Positions 17,681-28,255 of a stretch of 64,000 bases of DNA are shown in pieces. Each line of letters starts with the position of its first letter. Position 1 is the stretch's first letter. Made by a program: the position numbers and the translations under genes. Source of the DNA: Halomonas sp. JB37 (GTDB lineage Bacteria > Pseudomonadota > Gammaproteobacteria > Pseudomonadales > Halomonadaceae); contig NZ_NRGW01000001.1 of NCBI RefSeq assembly GCF_002332255.1, positions 1,550,001-1,614,000 on the forward strand, in the 5' to 3' direction. The notes under the pieces are model-generated. The model was not told the origin of the DNA and searched no databases. It saw only the letters and a list, made by a program, of their open reading frames with translations.

Positions 17681-17812
17681 ATGCTTATCAAAACGTTGTT
17701 GGTTGCACTTGTAGCGCGAATGATTTCATCATTCGCGCTAGCTGCTGACTACTATGTGGATATTACTAACCGCACTGGCTATACCATCATACCGCGCTGC
17801 CTGGCGCTATGA
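17681..17812 (+). pseudogene. 5' remnant of a small secreted-protein gene
   Basis: A 43-codon frame. It starts with a good signal peptide (MLIKTLLVALVARMISSFALA) and continues ADYYVDITNRTGYTI, which from memory resembles the mature N-terminus of a family of small secreted proteins beginning with an NxTGY motif. After TGYTI the similarity stops and the frame ends in the 3' end of the ndvB gene on the other strand. It looks as if the rest of the gene was lost when the ndvB block joined here, near 17785. A very short functional peptide cannot be ruled out. Confidence 0.55.
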
Positions 17813-20800
17813 ACATCTCAAGCTGATGGCGCTCGCCGTCCAGCGGGATACGAACATCGCCCTGTGGTCGTGTCAGTGAATGGCCATCTAGTAACGCATA
17901 AGCTTCCTCGCTAGTTGTGGCTATGGTGACGGCATAGTGCGTGGCGCCGATGCTGAAGGCGGCACTAAAGCCTGGCCAGTCGCTAGGTAAGCAGGGGGCG
18001 ATAACCAGCCATCCACCTTCTCGGCGGATACCCAAGATGCCCTCAATACCCGCTCGGTACATCCAGCCTGCTGACCCCGTGTACCATGTCCAGCCACCGC
18101 GCCCTGTGTGCGGCGCAACGGAGTACACGTCCGCGGCGACAACATAGGGCTCAACGCGATAACGAGCCGCGTCATTGGCCGTTCGAGCATGGTTAATCGG
18201 GTTGAGAAGTGAAAAGAGCGCGTGTGCCTTGCCGCCTTCGCCGAGCTTAGCAAAGGCTAATATCGCCCACATAGCTGCATGGCTATACTGCCCGCCGTTT
18301 TCACGCATACCCGGTGGATAGCCGCCAATATAGCCAGGGTCGCGCTGGGGTTGGTCGAAAGGAGGCCAGAACAATAGCGCAAGCTGTTCGTCTTGCAGAA
18401 TGAGTTCGCGTTCAAGCGAACCCATGGCAAGCGCCGCCCGGTGCGGCTCTGCTGCCTCCGAAAGTACTGCCCAGGACTGGGCAATCGAATCAATTCGGCA
18501 CGCATCGCTTGTCTTGCTGCCCAGCCAGCTACCGTCATCAAAGGTGGCGCGCCGATACCACTGACCATCCCAGGCGTTACTTTCCAACGCTAAACGCAGG
18601 GCCGTTGCGTGGGCGCGCCATCGCTTGGCTCGGCTAGCCTCGCGCTGCTCTGCAAAGGGTAAAAAAAGCTCAAGGGTATGTAGCAGCAGCCAGCCTAACC
18701 AGACACTTTCGCCTTTGCCCGCTTCGCCAACACGGTTCATGCCGTCGTTCCAGTCGCCTCCGCCGATCAGCGGCAGGCCGTGTTCACCCGTTAATGTCAT
18801 GCTCTGGTCTAAGCCGCGGGCGCAGTGCTCAAATAACGAGGCGCTTTCTGCCGCGACCATCGGCTGGAAGAAACAGTCGTGCTCGTCAGGCGCGAGCAGG
18901 GCGCCTTCAAGAAAGCTTACCGGCTGGTCGAGCACATCTTCGTCATGGGATGTCGCGATATATCGGGCGCAGGCATAGGCTAGCCATACTCGGTCGTCGG
19001 AAATACGCGTGCGCACGCCTTGGCCAGAGTGTGGTAGCCACCAGTGCTGCACATCACCTTCAACAAACTGGCGCGATGCGGCCCGCAGCAGGTGCTGTCG
19101 AGTGGTTTCGGGGCTGGAAAAGGTTAGCGCCATACCGTCTTGCAGCTGGTCGCGAAAACCGTACGCGCCGCTGGCTTGATAGAACCCAGAGCGAGCGGTG
19201 ATCCGACAGGCAATGGTTTGATAAAGCAACCAGCCGTTAAGCATGATATCCGTGGCGCGGTCGGGCGTGGTTACCTGCACGGCATTGAGCTGGGCTTGCC
19301 AGTGTGCGTGAACCGCGGCGAGTTCAGCATCAATGTCGGCCTGGCGATAACGCGCAATCAGCGCCTGTGCCTCCGCGGTTGATTTCCCCTGGCCCATCAA
19401 AATGACCACATCCACGCTTTCGCCCACCGCTAGCGTCACGCTGCGCTGTAGCGCGGCACACGGATCTAATCCCGCACCGTGAGCGCCAGAAAGCGGCGCC
19501 TTAGTGCGTAGCCCCGCAGGCGCTGACAGACTACCGCCAAGGCCAATGAATTCGCCGCGGTCGGCTGTCCAGCAGGCAGGCTGAGAACCGACATCGACAA
19601 ACGCGACTCGGCCTGGAAAGGCAATGTTCCAAGGTTTTTCGACCATCAATGCACCGCTTTCAGCATCCGGATGCGAAATTAGCAACGGTGCCGAGGCGCT
19701 GCGCGATGTGCCCATCACCCACTCTGCATAGGCGGTTACCGATAGCTTGCGTGGCCGGTCTGAATGATTGCGCAGACTTAATCGTGAAATCCTAAGGGAT
19801 GCATCTAAGGGAACAAAGTGTAGTAATGCTAGCGCGATACCGTCGGTTTGATGCTCAAACTGGCTATAGCCGAAACCGTGCCGCGCCAGGTAGCGGCCCT
19901 GATCCCGCACCGGGCGGGCGGTGGCGGTATAAAGTGCCAGCGATTCTTCATCACGGACATAGATAACGTCGCCACAGGGGTCTGCCACCGGGTCGTTTGA
20001 CCACGGCGTTAACTGGTTTTCGCGGCTATTATCCGCCCATAGATAGCCCGCGCCCTCTGCCGATACTTGGAAGCCAAAGCCCTCATTAGCGATAACGTTA
20101 ATCCAAGGGGCGGGTGTTGAGCTGCCTTCATCAAGTACTGTGACGTACTCGCGGCCATTGTCGGCAAAGCCGCCTAGGCCGTTAAAAAACTCAAGCGCTG
20201 GAAGCGGCTCAGGTGCAGGATCGCTGGCCTTAATGGGGCTGTGCTTGGGCAATAAGGTGCGCTGTAAGTCTGGCAGCACCGATTTAGCGGGATGGGCGGG
20301 CAGCGTCAACGCTAATTGATGGGCAATGTTGCCTCGCTGAGCCATTAATGCAACGCAGGCCACCGACTGCAGCTGCATGCGTACTTCCAAGCTTATGAGA
20401 TCAGCACGCAGCGCTACGATGCTGCCGTGGACATGGCCAGAGCGCAAATGTGGCCGCGCCTGGCTGCTGAGTACCGCGGTCTCGATGGCTTGCTGCAAAT
20501 CTTGAATATAGGAGGAGGCTCGCTCGTTGATAATCACTAGGTCCACGACTAAGCGTTTCATGCACCAGTATTCATGCGCGCGCAGCAGCTGATGCACCTG
20601 GGCAAGATCATCAATCGTGTCGATACGCAGCAGCACAATGGGCCGATCACCGGAAATCCCATGTTGCCAAAGCCGTGACTGTGGCCCGGCCCCTCGCTCT
20701 ATGGCATCCGCAGGCGCTCTAAAACGCGCGTCTGGATATAAAATCGGCGCGGCTAAGCGTTGAAAATCAGCGGCTTCCTCCGGTTGAATGGCTAAGTGGC

Positions 20801-23800
20801 GAAGCTGAACCTGAGCCTGAGTCCAGGCCAGTGTTTTGGCGCGTTCAAAGGCGCTGTGATGATGGTGCTTATCTATTAAGTCGATAAGTGCTTCGCGCGA
20901 GGAAGCCACCACGGTCCAGTAAGCGATCCGAGCGGCTTTGCCTGGTGCTAGGCGAAGGCGGTAACGCAGCGCAAATATTGGGTCCAGAACGCTGCCGACC
21001 GTACTTGACAGAGGCTGCCCATCGCTAAGCGCGGCGGCGCTTAACATACTTTCACCACGGCCTAAGAACCGAGCGCGGTCGGTCTCAAACTGCAGCTCGC
21101 CCACAGTGTCGCCTTCCACGACGGCAAAGTGGGCCGCCCATACCGGCTCTTCGTCAGGCGTGCGCTTTCTGCGTGTGGCCACTAGCGCGCTGAAAGCTTC
21201 CAAATACTCGGTCATCACAAACATTTTAGCGAAGGCCGGATGAGCATTGTCGGCATCCGGCGTGGTCAGCACTAATTCTAAATAAGAAGTAATGTCTATA
21301 TCGCGGGCGCGCCGACCGCTGTTAGTCAGCGAGAGGTGGCGTACTTCGCTATCGTCCTCGCCGGATACCAACACTTCCATATGCGTGGTGATATCGTTGT
21401 GACGATGCGTGTAACGCGCGTAATCCTCGGCAAAGGTTACCTGGCTATGCTGGTCGGTGATGTCGGCCGCGTGCCTAGCCATTTGTCCTGTCGCGGTCCA
21501 TATGCTGGGAGATTGGCTGTCGCGTAGAAAGATAAAGCTTCCCAGGTGGTCGCGGGTGGCGTCCGGCTGCCAGCGGCTAATCGCGATGTTACGCCACCGA
21601 CTGTAGCCGCCACCGCTGGCCGTTAGCATCACTGAGTAGCAGCCGTTAGAGAGTAAATGAGTCACCGGCGCGGCGCTGGCCACCGTGGAAACGTGGCGCA
21701 TCGTTTGCGCCTCGTTAATACTCTGGCTGGCGGTTGATTTCACCTCTTCAGCGCGGGGATGAATGATGGCTACATCGCGGGGAACACGCTCTTGCAGTAA
21801 CAGCTCGCTGGCCTGAATCATTGGCTCGCGGTGAAAGCGCGCGCGCATTTGACCATGATTCAAGGTATTGGCAATCGCCACGATAGTCATGCCCTGATGA
21901 TGGGCCATAAAGCTGCGCACAATGACCACCGTTTCGTCAGCCGGCAGCCTTGAACGGGTAAAGTCGAGCGCTTCATAGAAACCGTAGCGGCCTAATGCGC
22001 CCATCTCCGCTAGGCGGTTAAAGTTTCGACAGGCGCCGCTGGGGTCAACCATGGTGGCTAAACCGGTGGCATATGGTGCGATTACTAGGTCCGCAGAGAG
22101 CCCGCGCTTGAGGCCCAGGCCCGGCACGCCGAAGTTGGAGTATTGATAGGTGAATTCCAAATCTCGGGCGCTGTAGGCTGATTCGGAAATGCCCCAGGGG
22201 GCGGAGCGCTGAGCGGCATAAATTTCTTGGCGTTTCACTACCAGTCGATTGGTTTGTTCGAGTAGGCTGCCGCCGGGGGCGCGCATCACCAGTGACGGCA
22301 TCAGGTATTCGAACATTGAGCCTGACCACGAGATCAGCGCAGAGCCGAACGTTAATGGGGTTGCCGCACGGCCAAGCCTAAACCAGTGGCGAGTAGGAAT
22401 ATCGCCTTTGGCAATGGCAAACAGGCTGGCTAGTCGCGCCTCGGAAGCCAGCAGGTCATAACAGCTGGTATCCAGGCAGTGATCATCCAGCGAGTAGCCA
22501 ATCGATAGCAGCTGGCGCTCAGTATTGAACAGAAAGGCAAAATTCATCCCCATGGCAAGGCGTCTAGTAGATTCAGCCAGTTGCTTCAGGCGCATGACGA
22601 GTTGACTGTCTTCCTGATGGGACTGTTCCTCTTGGTTTTCTCTGTCCTGGCGGTGCTGCGTCACGGTGGCATGCAGTGTTTGTATCCAGAACAGCAGGTC
22701 ATCGCTATTGCTTACCAAACTGAGGGTTTTGTCGATGAGTAGTGCGGTATTCGCCAGGCATTCTGGCCCCATTGCATCGCCTTTGAGCAGGCCTTCAATG
22801 GCATCAAAGTGCACGGTGAGCTGAACCACGTCTTTTTCTGGAAGCGTTGAGGCCTGTGCAAGTGCCTGACGAGCAAGATATAAAGTGTCGGCGATACCTG
22901 CGCGTGGGTCGGGTAGGTAGGTGGCTTGCTGCCAGGTTTCGCAGGCGTTAGCGATGACGATGAGATGGCCTGCCAGGTTGCCGCTATCAACCGTTGAGAC
23001 ATAGCGTGGGTTCAGCGGGCGTAGGTCGTGAGTCGCATACCAGTTATAGAAGTGCCCTCGGTAGCGTGGCAGCGTCAGCATAACGTTAAGCGTCGCTTCG
23101 AGGCGCTCTAGCGCTTGATGGGTGCCTATCCAACCAAAATCTCGGGCGGCCAGTGTGGAAAGAAAATACAGCCCCATATTCGTAGGCGAGGTGCGTTGAG
23201 CCAGTACGGGTTGTGGGTCTTCTTGAAAGTTATCCGGCGGTAAACGGTTATCGGTGGCGGTGACAAAGGTTTCAAAGTAGCGCCAGGTGCGCCGTGCAAT
23301 TACGCGTAGCTCAAGGGCTTCATCGGCCGAAATAGAGGGCTGGACCACGGCACTTTTATTGCTGCTTAGCCACCAGGCAACGGCCGGTGCCGCCAACCAA
23401 AGTAGCGCCATAGGAACGGCGATTGGCCACACATCGCCTGCCGACCAAAGCGCACTAATGGCCACCGCTAGCCCAAGCGCAGTGCCCGGTGCCATGCGTT
23501 GGTAAAACCCTAAGATGCTCAGTGCCGGGCTTTTCATCGACTGCGCCGCCGAGGTCCATTCAAGCAGGTGCCGGTGAGTGATTAATACACGGTTTAAGGT
23601 TCTAGCAATGGCATCCAGCATGCGCCATGCCTGATCGGGTAAAAAAACCACCTGCAGCAACACCTGACTGCTACCCAGCGTTAGTTCGTCAAACCAAAGA
23701 TGATAATGATGGCGTAGCTTGGCTTTCGCTCGGAAAGGGATAAACGATGTGGCTAACGAAAGCAGCACCGGGGCTCCCATAACGACCAACAGCAATAGCG

Positions 23801-24293
23801 TGCTGATGATGGCCATGCTGAGCGGTAGCTGCCAACTGACGGCAAAGCCTGCAAGCATCAGGGGGGGCAATAGTGGGCGGCGCAGATTGCCCAGCATTTT
23901 CATCCGCCCGGTAAGCGGCAGGGCTGAGGTCTTTAGCCATGGTAGTAGCTGCCAGTCGCCGCGAGTCCAGCGGTGCTGTCGCTTAGCGGCAACGTCATAT
24001 CTTGCCGGAAAATCTTCAATCACCTCGATGTCAGAAGCGAGCCCCGCGCGGGCAAAGACGCCTTCAAACAAATCATGGCTGAGTAGGCTATTGTCGGGTA
24101 CTCGACCCGCCAACGATGCTTCAAAGGCATCAATGGCATAGATGCCTTTACCCGCAAACGAGCCTTCGCCGACTAAGTCCTGATAAAGATCTGAAATAGT
24201 GGCGGCATAGGGGGCAATGCCGCCGGGGGATGAGAAGAGCCGCTGATAGATAGATAGAGCCTTCGCCCCCGGTAGGTAACGATGGGATGACAC
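17787..24293 (-). pseudogene. ndvB: ndvB fragment 3: rest of synthase, glycoamylase-like and GH94 domains
   Basis: An open frame of 2168 codons, correct from about SIYQRLFSSPGG onward. The first ~330 residues finish the GT84 part (GEGSFAGKGIYAIDAFEASL, then HRWTRGDW) with four or more membrane segments. Residues about 340-870 are the glycoamylase-like domain. Two GH94/GT36-type units follow; the second has the general-acid motif GGDWNDGM and the GYPPGMRENGGQYSHAA and GGWTWYTGSAGWMYR motifs that belong to glucan phosphorylase-like domains. If it were translated alone it would lack the donor-binding half of the synthase. Confidence 0.8.
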
Positions 24294-25074
24294 GAGGCTG
24301 TAAAATCGCGTAACCCTCTACTACTCGCTGTTTTCGCTGATGAAGGCGCGGCTGGTTTAACGGGTGCGCCATCTTGCCGATCAGCCGGCTTGCCGCACCG
24401 CGAGGCAGGCGCGTATCCGCATCGAGGGTGATCACATAGCGAATATCACCAGGCACTGCGGGTGGATTGATAAAAGTGGTGTCGGTGGCTCCGCGCAGTA
24501 GACGATTAAGTTCATGCAGCTTGCCGCGTTTACGCTCCCAGCCCATCCAGGTGTTTTCAGTACGGTTGAATACCCGTCGCCGATGCAGTAAGAAAAAGCG
24601 CTTATCGCTGCCAGTGACGCGGGAGCTGGCTGACGCTTGAGCGCTACCCGCCAGGCCATAACGTTCATTTAACTGCTCGATCAGCCTGTGGCCCGTGGTT
24701 AATAGCACTGTCTCTGCTGGAGAATCCGCTTGATGAGCATCAATGCCGTCAGTCAATAGCGCGTAGGTTAGTGCCCCGTCACCGCTAGATAAATGATGTA
24801 CTTCCAGACGCTCAATCTGTTCACGCAGCTCCTCTTCACTGGTGAGCAGCGTTGGCACGACCACCAGCGTACGACAGTGGGCAGGAACACCTTTGGAGAA
24901 ATCGAGGCTGGGCAGCGGCTGGGCATCGATGCAGTTAATAAACAAGCGATTAACGATCAGTGTGGCCACTTCAACAATAGGCAGTAGTGCGAGTACGCCG
25001 AGTAGGAGTAGCCAAGCTAGCGAAGCATCGCTTATCGCCAATGGCAGGGCGGCTAGTGTACTGCCGGCCAGCAC
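24148..25074 (-). pseudogene. ndvB: ndvB fragment 2: start of glucosyltransferase domain
   Basis: The reading frame is the same as fragment 1 but lies beyond the TGA. It opens with the rest of a membrane segment (LAGSTLAALPLAI) and contains synthase signatures: VVVPTLLTSEEE, the TDGIDA loop, and the catalytic-type YVITLDADTRLPRGAA. Correct sequence runs to EGYAILQPRVIPSLPTGGEG followed by SIY and then goes out of frame at the TATC repeat; the last ~40 residues are nonsense. Confidence 0.75.
24245..24258. repeat. Tetranucleotide tract (GATA)3GA in ndvB
   Basis: Three GATA units plus GA on the + strand, read as CTATCTATCTATC in the gene. It lies exactly at the point where the reading frame changes. 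Two units would keep the gene open; three shift it by one base. Slipped-strand mispairing in such a tract can be reversible. Confidence 0.75.
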
Positions 25075-25077
25075 TAT

Positions 25078-26415
25078 TCAACACAGTGTCACCGCCGCCA
25101 CTGTCACGATATAGCTGCTAATCCCGTAGTGAATAAGTGTGCGGCGCAGCCGTTGACGAGGGGAGGGGGCAAATCCCACCGTTTGTTCGAGAGTAGTGCG
25201 CCCCGAGCCAATTAAAAAGTAGCCAGGATCGCCCATGCGGGCAGCTTCTATTGAGTCATCGGTGCTTGCCACTGTCTTGTGCGATAGAGCAAGCGCTGCA
25301 TCCACAATCTCAAGCTCTGAGTGCTTAGAGCCACGCGCGAGTTGCTCTATGGCGCTGCGATACTGGTTGCGGGTGGGGAAATCTAACTGCTCAAAGCCGC
25401 TGTGTTGCCCCAGCCTTCTATCCACTAAGCTGACGCTTTCAAATAGCTCCGCCCAGTCGATGCTGGACACCAGCCGCATACTGGTGATGACATTGCGCAC
25501 GCTAACGTTGGCAGCACCTTGGCGCTGTTGAGCGTGCTGAACCACTTCATCAATGGTTTCACCCTGAAGGCGGAGCTGTTCCTCTAGCCAGCCAATGAGC
25601 GGGCTGCTGCGCGGGTCTAAGCCGCGTACTCGTTTAGCGAGTTGAGCGATAAACGGCTCAGCCAGCGCTCCTTTGTGAGAGTTAAAGGTACGAATGCCTT
25701 CACTTAGAGTGTCAAGCGCCATTGCCGCTGGCTGATCGGACGGCGCTAGCCATTTAGCCGCGAGGTCATCGGCTGCGTCTCTCGCCGTTTGTTCGCTGAT
25801 CATTTGATCGGCTAGCCGGCGCAGATTTTCCACCAGCACAATGCGCAGCGTGATAGCAACGGCCCATAGCTCGCCAATGGTGAGCGGTTGAACACGCTGA
25901 TATGCGCTAATAAAGGTGTGTAGATTAGCCAGATCAACATGACTATCGGTGTGCGCCACAAATGCCCATGCGATGCCAAAAACTCTTGGATACCCGGCGA
26001 ATGGGCCGCTTGCAAGCTTAGGTAGCTGGCGATAGTAGCCGGGGGGGAGATCGCTGCGAATCTCTCGAATTTGAGATTCAATCAGGTGGTAGTTATCAAG
26101 TAGCCAGGCGGCTGCGGGAACGATGTCGCGGTTGTTTGCGAGCGCTGATGCGCTAGCGCGATAAACGCTTAGCAGCGTTTGCGCGTTAGCGTCGAGTCGT
26201 CGCGTTAGTGATACTACTTTGGGTGGGATGCTGGTTACTTTTTGAGCCAGTGCCAGGCTGCCAGCATGCTGTTCCAGGCGCTCTGCGCTGAAGAGTTCCT
26301 CTCTAACGGGGGTGGTAGAATCCCACGGCGCTGCAAACGCATGGTGCGGACGCACAAAACGAAGAAATTGTTTCACAGGTTCCATCCTGGTGAGAGTGCG
26401 CTTCAAGAGCCACAC
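25078..26415 (-). pseudogene. ndvB: ndvB fragment 1: N-terminal region
   Basis: This piece reads as 445 residues ending at the TGA. It carries the NdvB N-terminal region, including FAGYPRVFGIAWAFVAHTDSH and QPLTIGELWAVAITLRIVLVEN (parts near residues 140-195), and ends in the membrane segment ISSYIVTVAAVTLC. The next fragment continues in the same frame after only one codon, so a single base change, such as TGG to TGA, would explain the break. An alternative start is the ATG at 26385. Confidence 0.8.
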
Positions 26416-26575
26416 AAACGATACTTCCTTACCAGGACAGTGGTCGTGCCGCGCGCCTTCGTCCGTGCGCTAGCGCACATAGCATGGATTAATTGCGCTT
26501 TGTTTAGATGTTTAAGCCTTGTTAGTTATTAATTATCAGTGATTGGTTATTTTGGATTGGTTTTTTACAACCCGT

Positions 26576-27304
26576 TTATTTAAAGCTATAAGCGCGTTGA
26601 TAGGGCATTAAACGATCGCTTTCTGCTTTTACGACGGCATAGCACTCACAGCTAAGCTGTTCCAGTAATGCTCTGTTTAGAACGGTAATATGCCCGCGTC
26701 GATAGTCAATGGCACCGCGTTTATGCAGTTTTCCGGCCGCCTCGGTGACGCCTTCACGCCGCACGCCAAGCATATTGGCAATGAGTTCTTGCGTCATGAC
26801 GAGCTCGTTGCCGGGCAGTCGGTCTAGCGATAGCAGCAGCCAGCGACACAGCTGTTGGTCAATCGAGTGGTGGCGATTGCACACCGCCGTTTGCGCCATT
26901 TGAGTAATCAGCGCTTGGGTATAGCGCAAGAGCAAGTGGAGCATTGCTCCATGGCGGCCGAACTCTTCGCGTAAGCTCGCCGCGGGTAAGCGCAGCGCGT
27001 GCCCGGCACTTTGCACGATAGCGCGATTTGTTGTGCTTTCCCCTCCCATAAACACGGCAATGCCAACCAACCCTTCGTTACCGACGACCGATATTTCCGC
27101 CGAGTCACCGTTTTCGGTAACATACAGCAGCGAAACAATTGCGTTAATTGGAAAGTAAACGTGCGCAAGCGTAACACCTGGCTCGTAAAGCACCTGGCCT
27201 AACGACAAGTGGAGCGGTTCAATTAGCGGAGTAAGCCGCCGCTGAGCGTCAGCCGGCAAGGCTGCGAATAAATGATTCTGTGCCGTTAAATCACGATCTT
27301 TCAT
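26576..27304 (-). CDS. Crp/Fnr-family transcriptional regulator
   Basis: A 242-residue regulator. Residues about 10-130 form a cyclic-nucleotide-binding-type beta-roll (GQVLYEPGVTLAHVYFPINAIVSLLY, SAEISVVGNEGLVGIAVFMGG). The C-terminal winged HTH contains LIANMLGVRREGVTEAAGKL and the RGHITVLNR wing. I see no Fnr-type N-terminal Cys cluster and no full set of cAMP-contact residues, so the signal is unknown. It is read towards the ndvB remnant, 160 bases upstream of it. It resembles the regulators often found near stress or membrane-lipid genes, but its target cannot be named. Confidence 0.88.
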   Translation of the reverse strand: MKDRDLTAQNHLFAALPADAQRRLTPLIEPLHLSLGQVLYEPGVTLAHVYFPINAIVSLLYVTENGDSAEISVVGNEGLVGIAVFMGGESTTNRAIVQSAGHALRLPAASLREEFGRHGAMLHLLLRYTQALITQMAQTAVCNRHHSIDQQLCRWLLLSLDRLPGNELVMTQELIANMLGVRREGVTEAAGKLHKRGAIDYRRGHITVLNRALLEQLSCECYAVVKAESDRLMPYQRAYSFK

Positions 27305-27351
27305 CTGTCATCATCCCTGAGAGAGCGTGTCATCGTGCGTTTGAGCATACG

Positions 27352-27981
27352 CTATCGTTCGTTGGCTTCATGCCTGCGCAGTGTCCAGTAGCCTCCCCAT
27401 AGACGTGTTGCCGTGGTGACAAGACATGCACTGGCAAAAAGGGTCGCTAGGGTCGAAAAGTGACCAGGGAAAAGGCAAAAAACCACCAGGGCGAGTACGG
27501 TTTCAGTGCCCTCGGTTAATCCTTCTAAATAATAGAACGCTTTGTTAGGAAAGTTGGGGCGAGTAAGGGATTTTTGTTTAGCGGCAATGGCGAACGCCAG
27601 AAACGACGTGCCGGTACCGATAAAGGCAAACAGTAGCAGGGTCGCTGCAAGCGCATTTTGGGCTGGATTAGCCAGCGCAAAACCAAGCACGACAGCCGCG
27701 TAGAAAACAAAGTCTAGCCCGATATCAAGAAACCCGCCTGCTTCGCTGGTGCGACCACTTATGCGTGCTAATGCACCGTCCACGCCGTCGCCGATGCGAT
27801 TGAGCACAATGGCGAGTAAGGCGAGACCATAATGCTCCCAAGCTAACAGTGGCAGGGCGGTCATGCCGATCAAGAAAGCCCAGAGCGTGGCCTGGTCCGG
27901 CGTTATACGCCATTTGTGCAACGCGTTGGCGAATCGCTTGAGAGGGCGCTGAGCCAGCGGCATCGTCCATCGGTCTAGCAT
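27352..27981 (-). CDS. CDP-alcohol phosphatidyltransferase family membrane enzyme
   Basis: A 209-residue inner-membrane enzyme with the family motif DGxxAR-N8-G-N3-D-N3-D, visible as DGALARISGRTSEAGGFLD followed by IGLD at about residues 68-90, and several hydrophobic segments. Such enzymes move a phosphatidyl or similar group from a CDP-lipid to an alcohol. The ATG at 27981 has AAGGAG 6 bases upstream and is chosen over 28002. The acceptor is unknown; the short form resembles unassigned family members rather than PgsA or PssA. It lies 47 bases upstream of the Crp/Fnr gene. Confidence 0.85.
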   Translation of the reverse strand: MLDRWTMPLAQRPLKRFANALHKWRITPDQATLWAFLIGMTALPLLAWEHYGLALLAIVLNRIGDGVDGALARISGRTSEAGGFLDIGLDFVFYAAVVLGFALANPAQNALAATLLLFAFIGTGTSFLAFAIAAKQKSLTRPNFPNKAFYYLEGLTEGTETVLALVVFCLFPGHFSTLATLFASACLVTTATRLWGGYWTLRRHEANER

Positions 27982-28255
27982 ACGCGGCTCCTTACTCTGC
28001 ATATAAGAAATTAATTAACTATGGCAGTAGCTTGCGAGCTAATAAAGCCGTTTTAATAGCTAGCGATAGATAATGATTAGAACTAAAGACTGTTAGACTT
28101 TGGTGGTAAATGCGGGTAAATGACTGGACTGAATACCTATTGCAGTGAAATAAAGGGCGCCATAGGAATACCCGCAACGCGTGTTAGTAGGCTAACCGAC
28201 TACGCGTGCATCCTCGACATCCGATCACTAATATCTCGAAAGCGACGCTAATTGT

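Larger units (their letters stand above)
17787..26415 (-). pseudogene. ndvB: Cyclic beta-1,2-glucan synthase gene, interrupted twice
   Basis: The whole block is one ndvB-type gene of about 2874 codons, the normal size for the inner-membrane enzyme that makes cyclic osmoregulated periplasmic glucans. Two lesions break it. An in-frame TGA lies at 25080-25078 within a membrane segment. At 24258-24245 a TATC unit is present three times where two would keep the frame, so translation shifts. Removing 4 bases restores ...GSIYQRLFSSP..., the conserved family sequence, and the total length then divides by three. The domain order is N-terminal region, GT84 synthase with membrane segments, glycoamylase-like domain, and two GH94-type units. 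It starts with GTG at 26415 behind AAGGAAG. The enzyme is probably not made intact. Confidence 0.85.

Noticed and set aside
18794-24141. Long open frames opposite the ndvB coding strand
   Set aside because: They are antisense shadows of high-GC coding sequence with no domain similarity.
24245-24258. Programmed ribosomal frameshifting
   Set aside because: There is no slippery heptamer; an extra 4-bp unit restores the frame exactly when removed.
25078-25080. TGA as a selenocysteine codon
   Set aside because: NdvB is not a selenoprotein family, and no selenocysteine-type hairpin was seen after the codon; a nonsense change is simpler.
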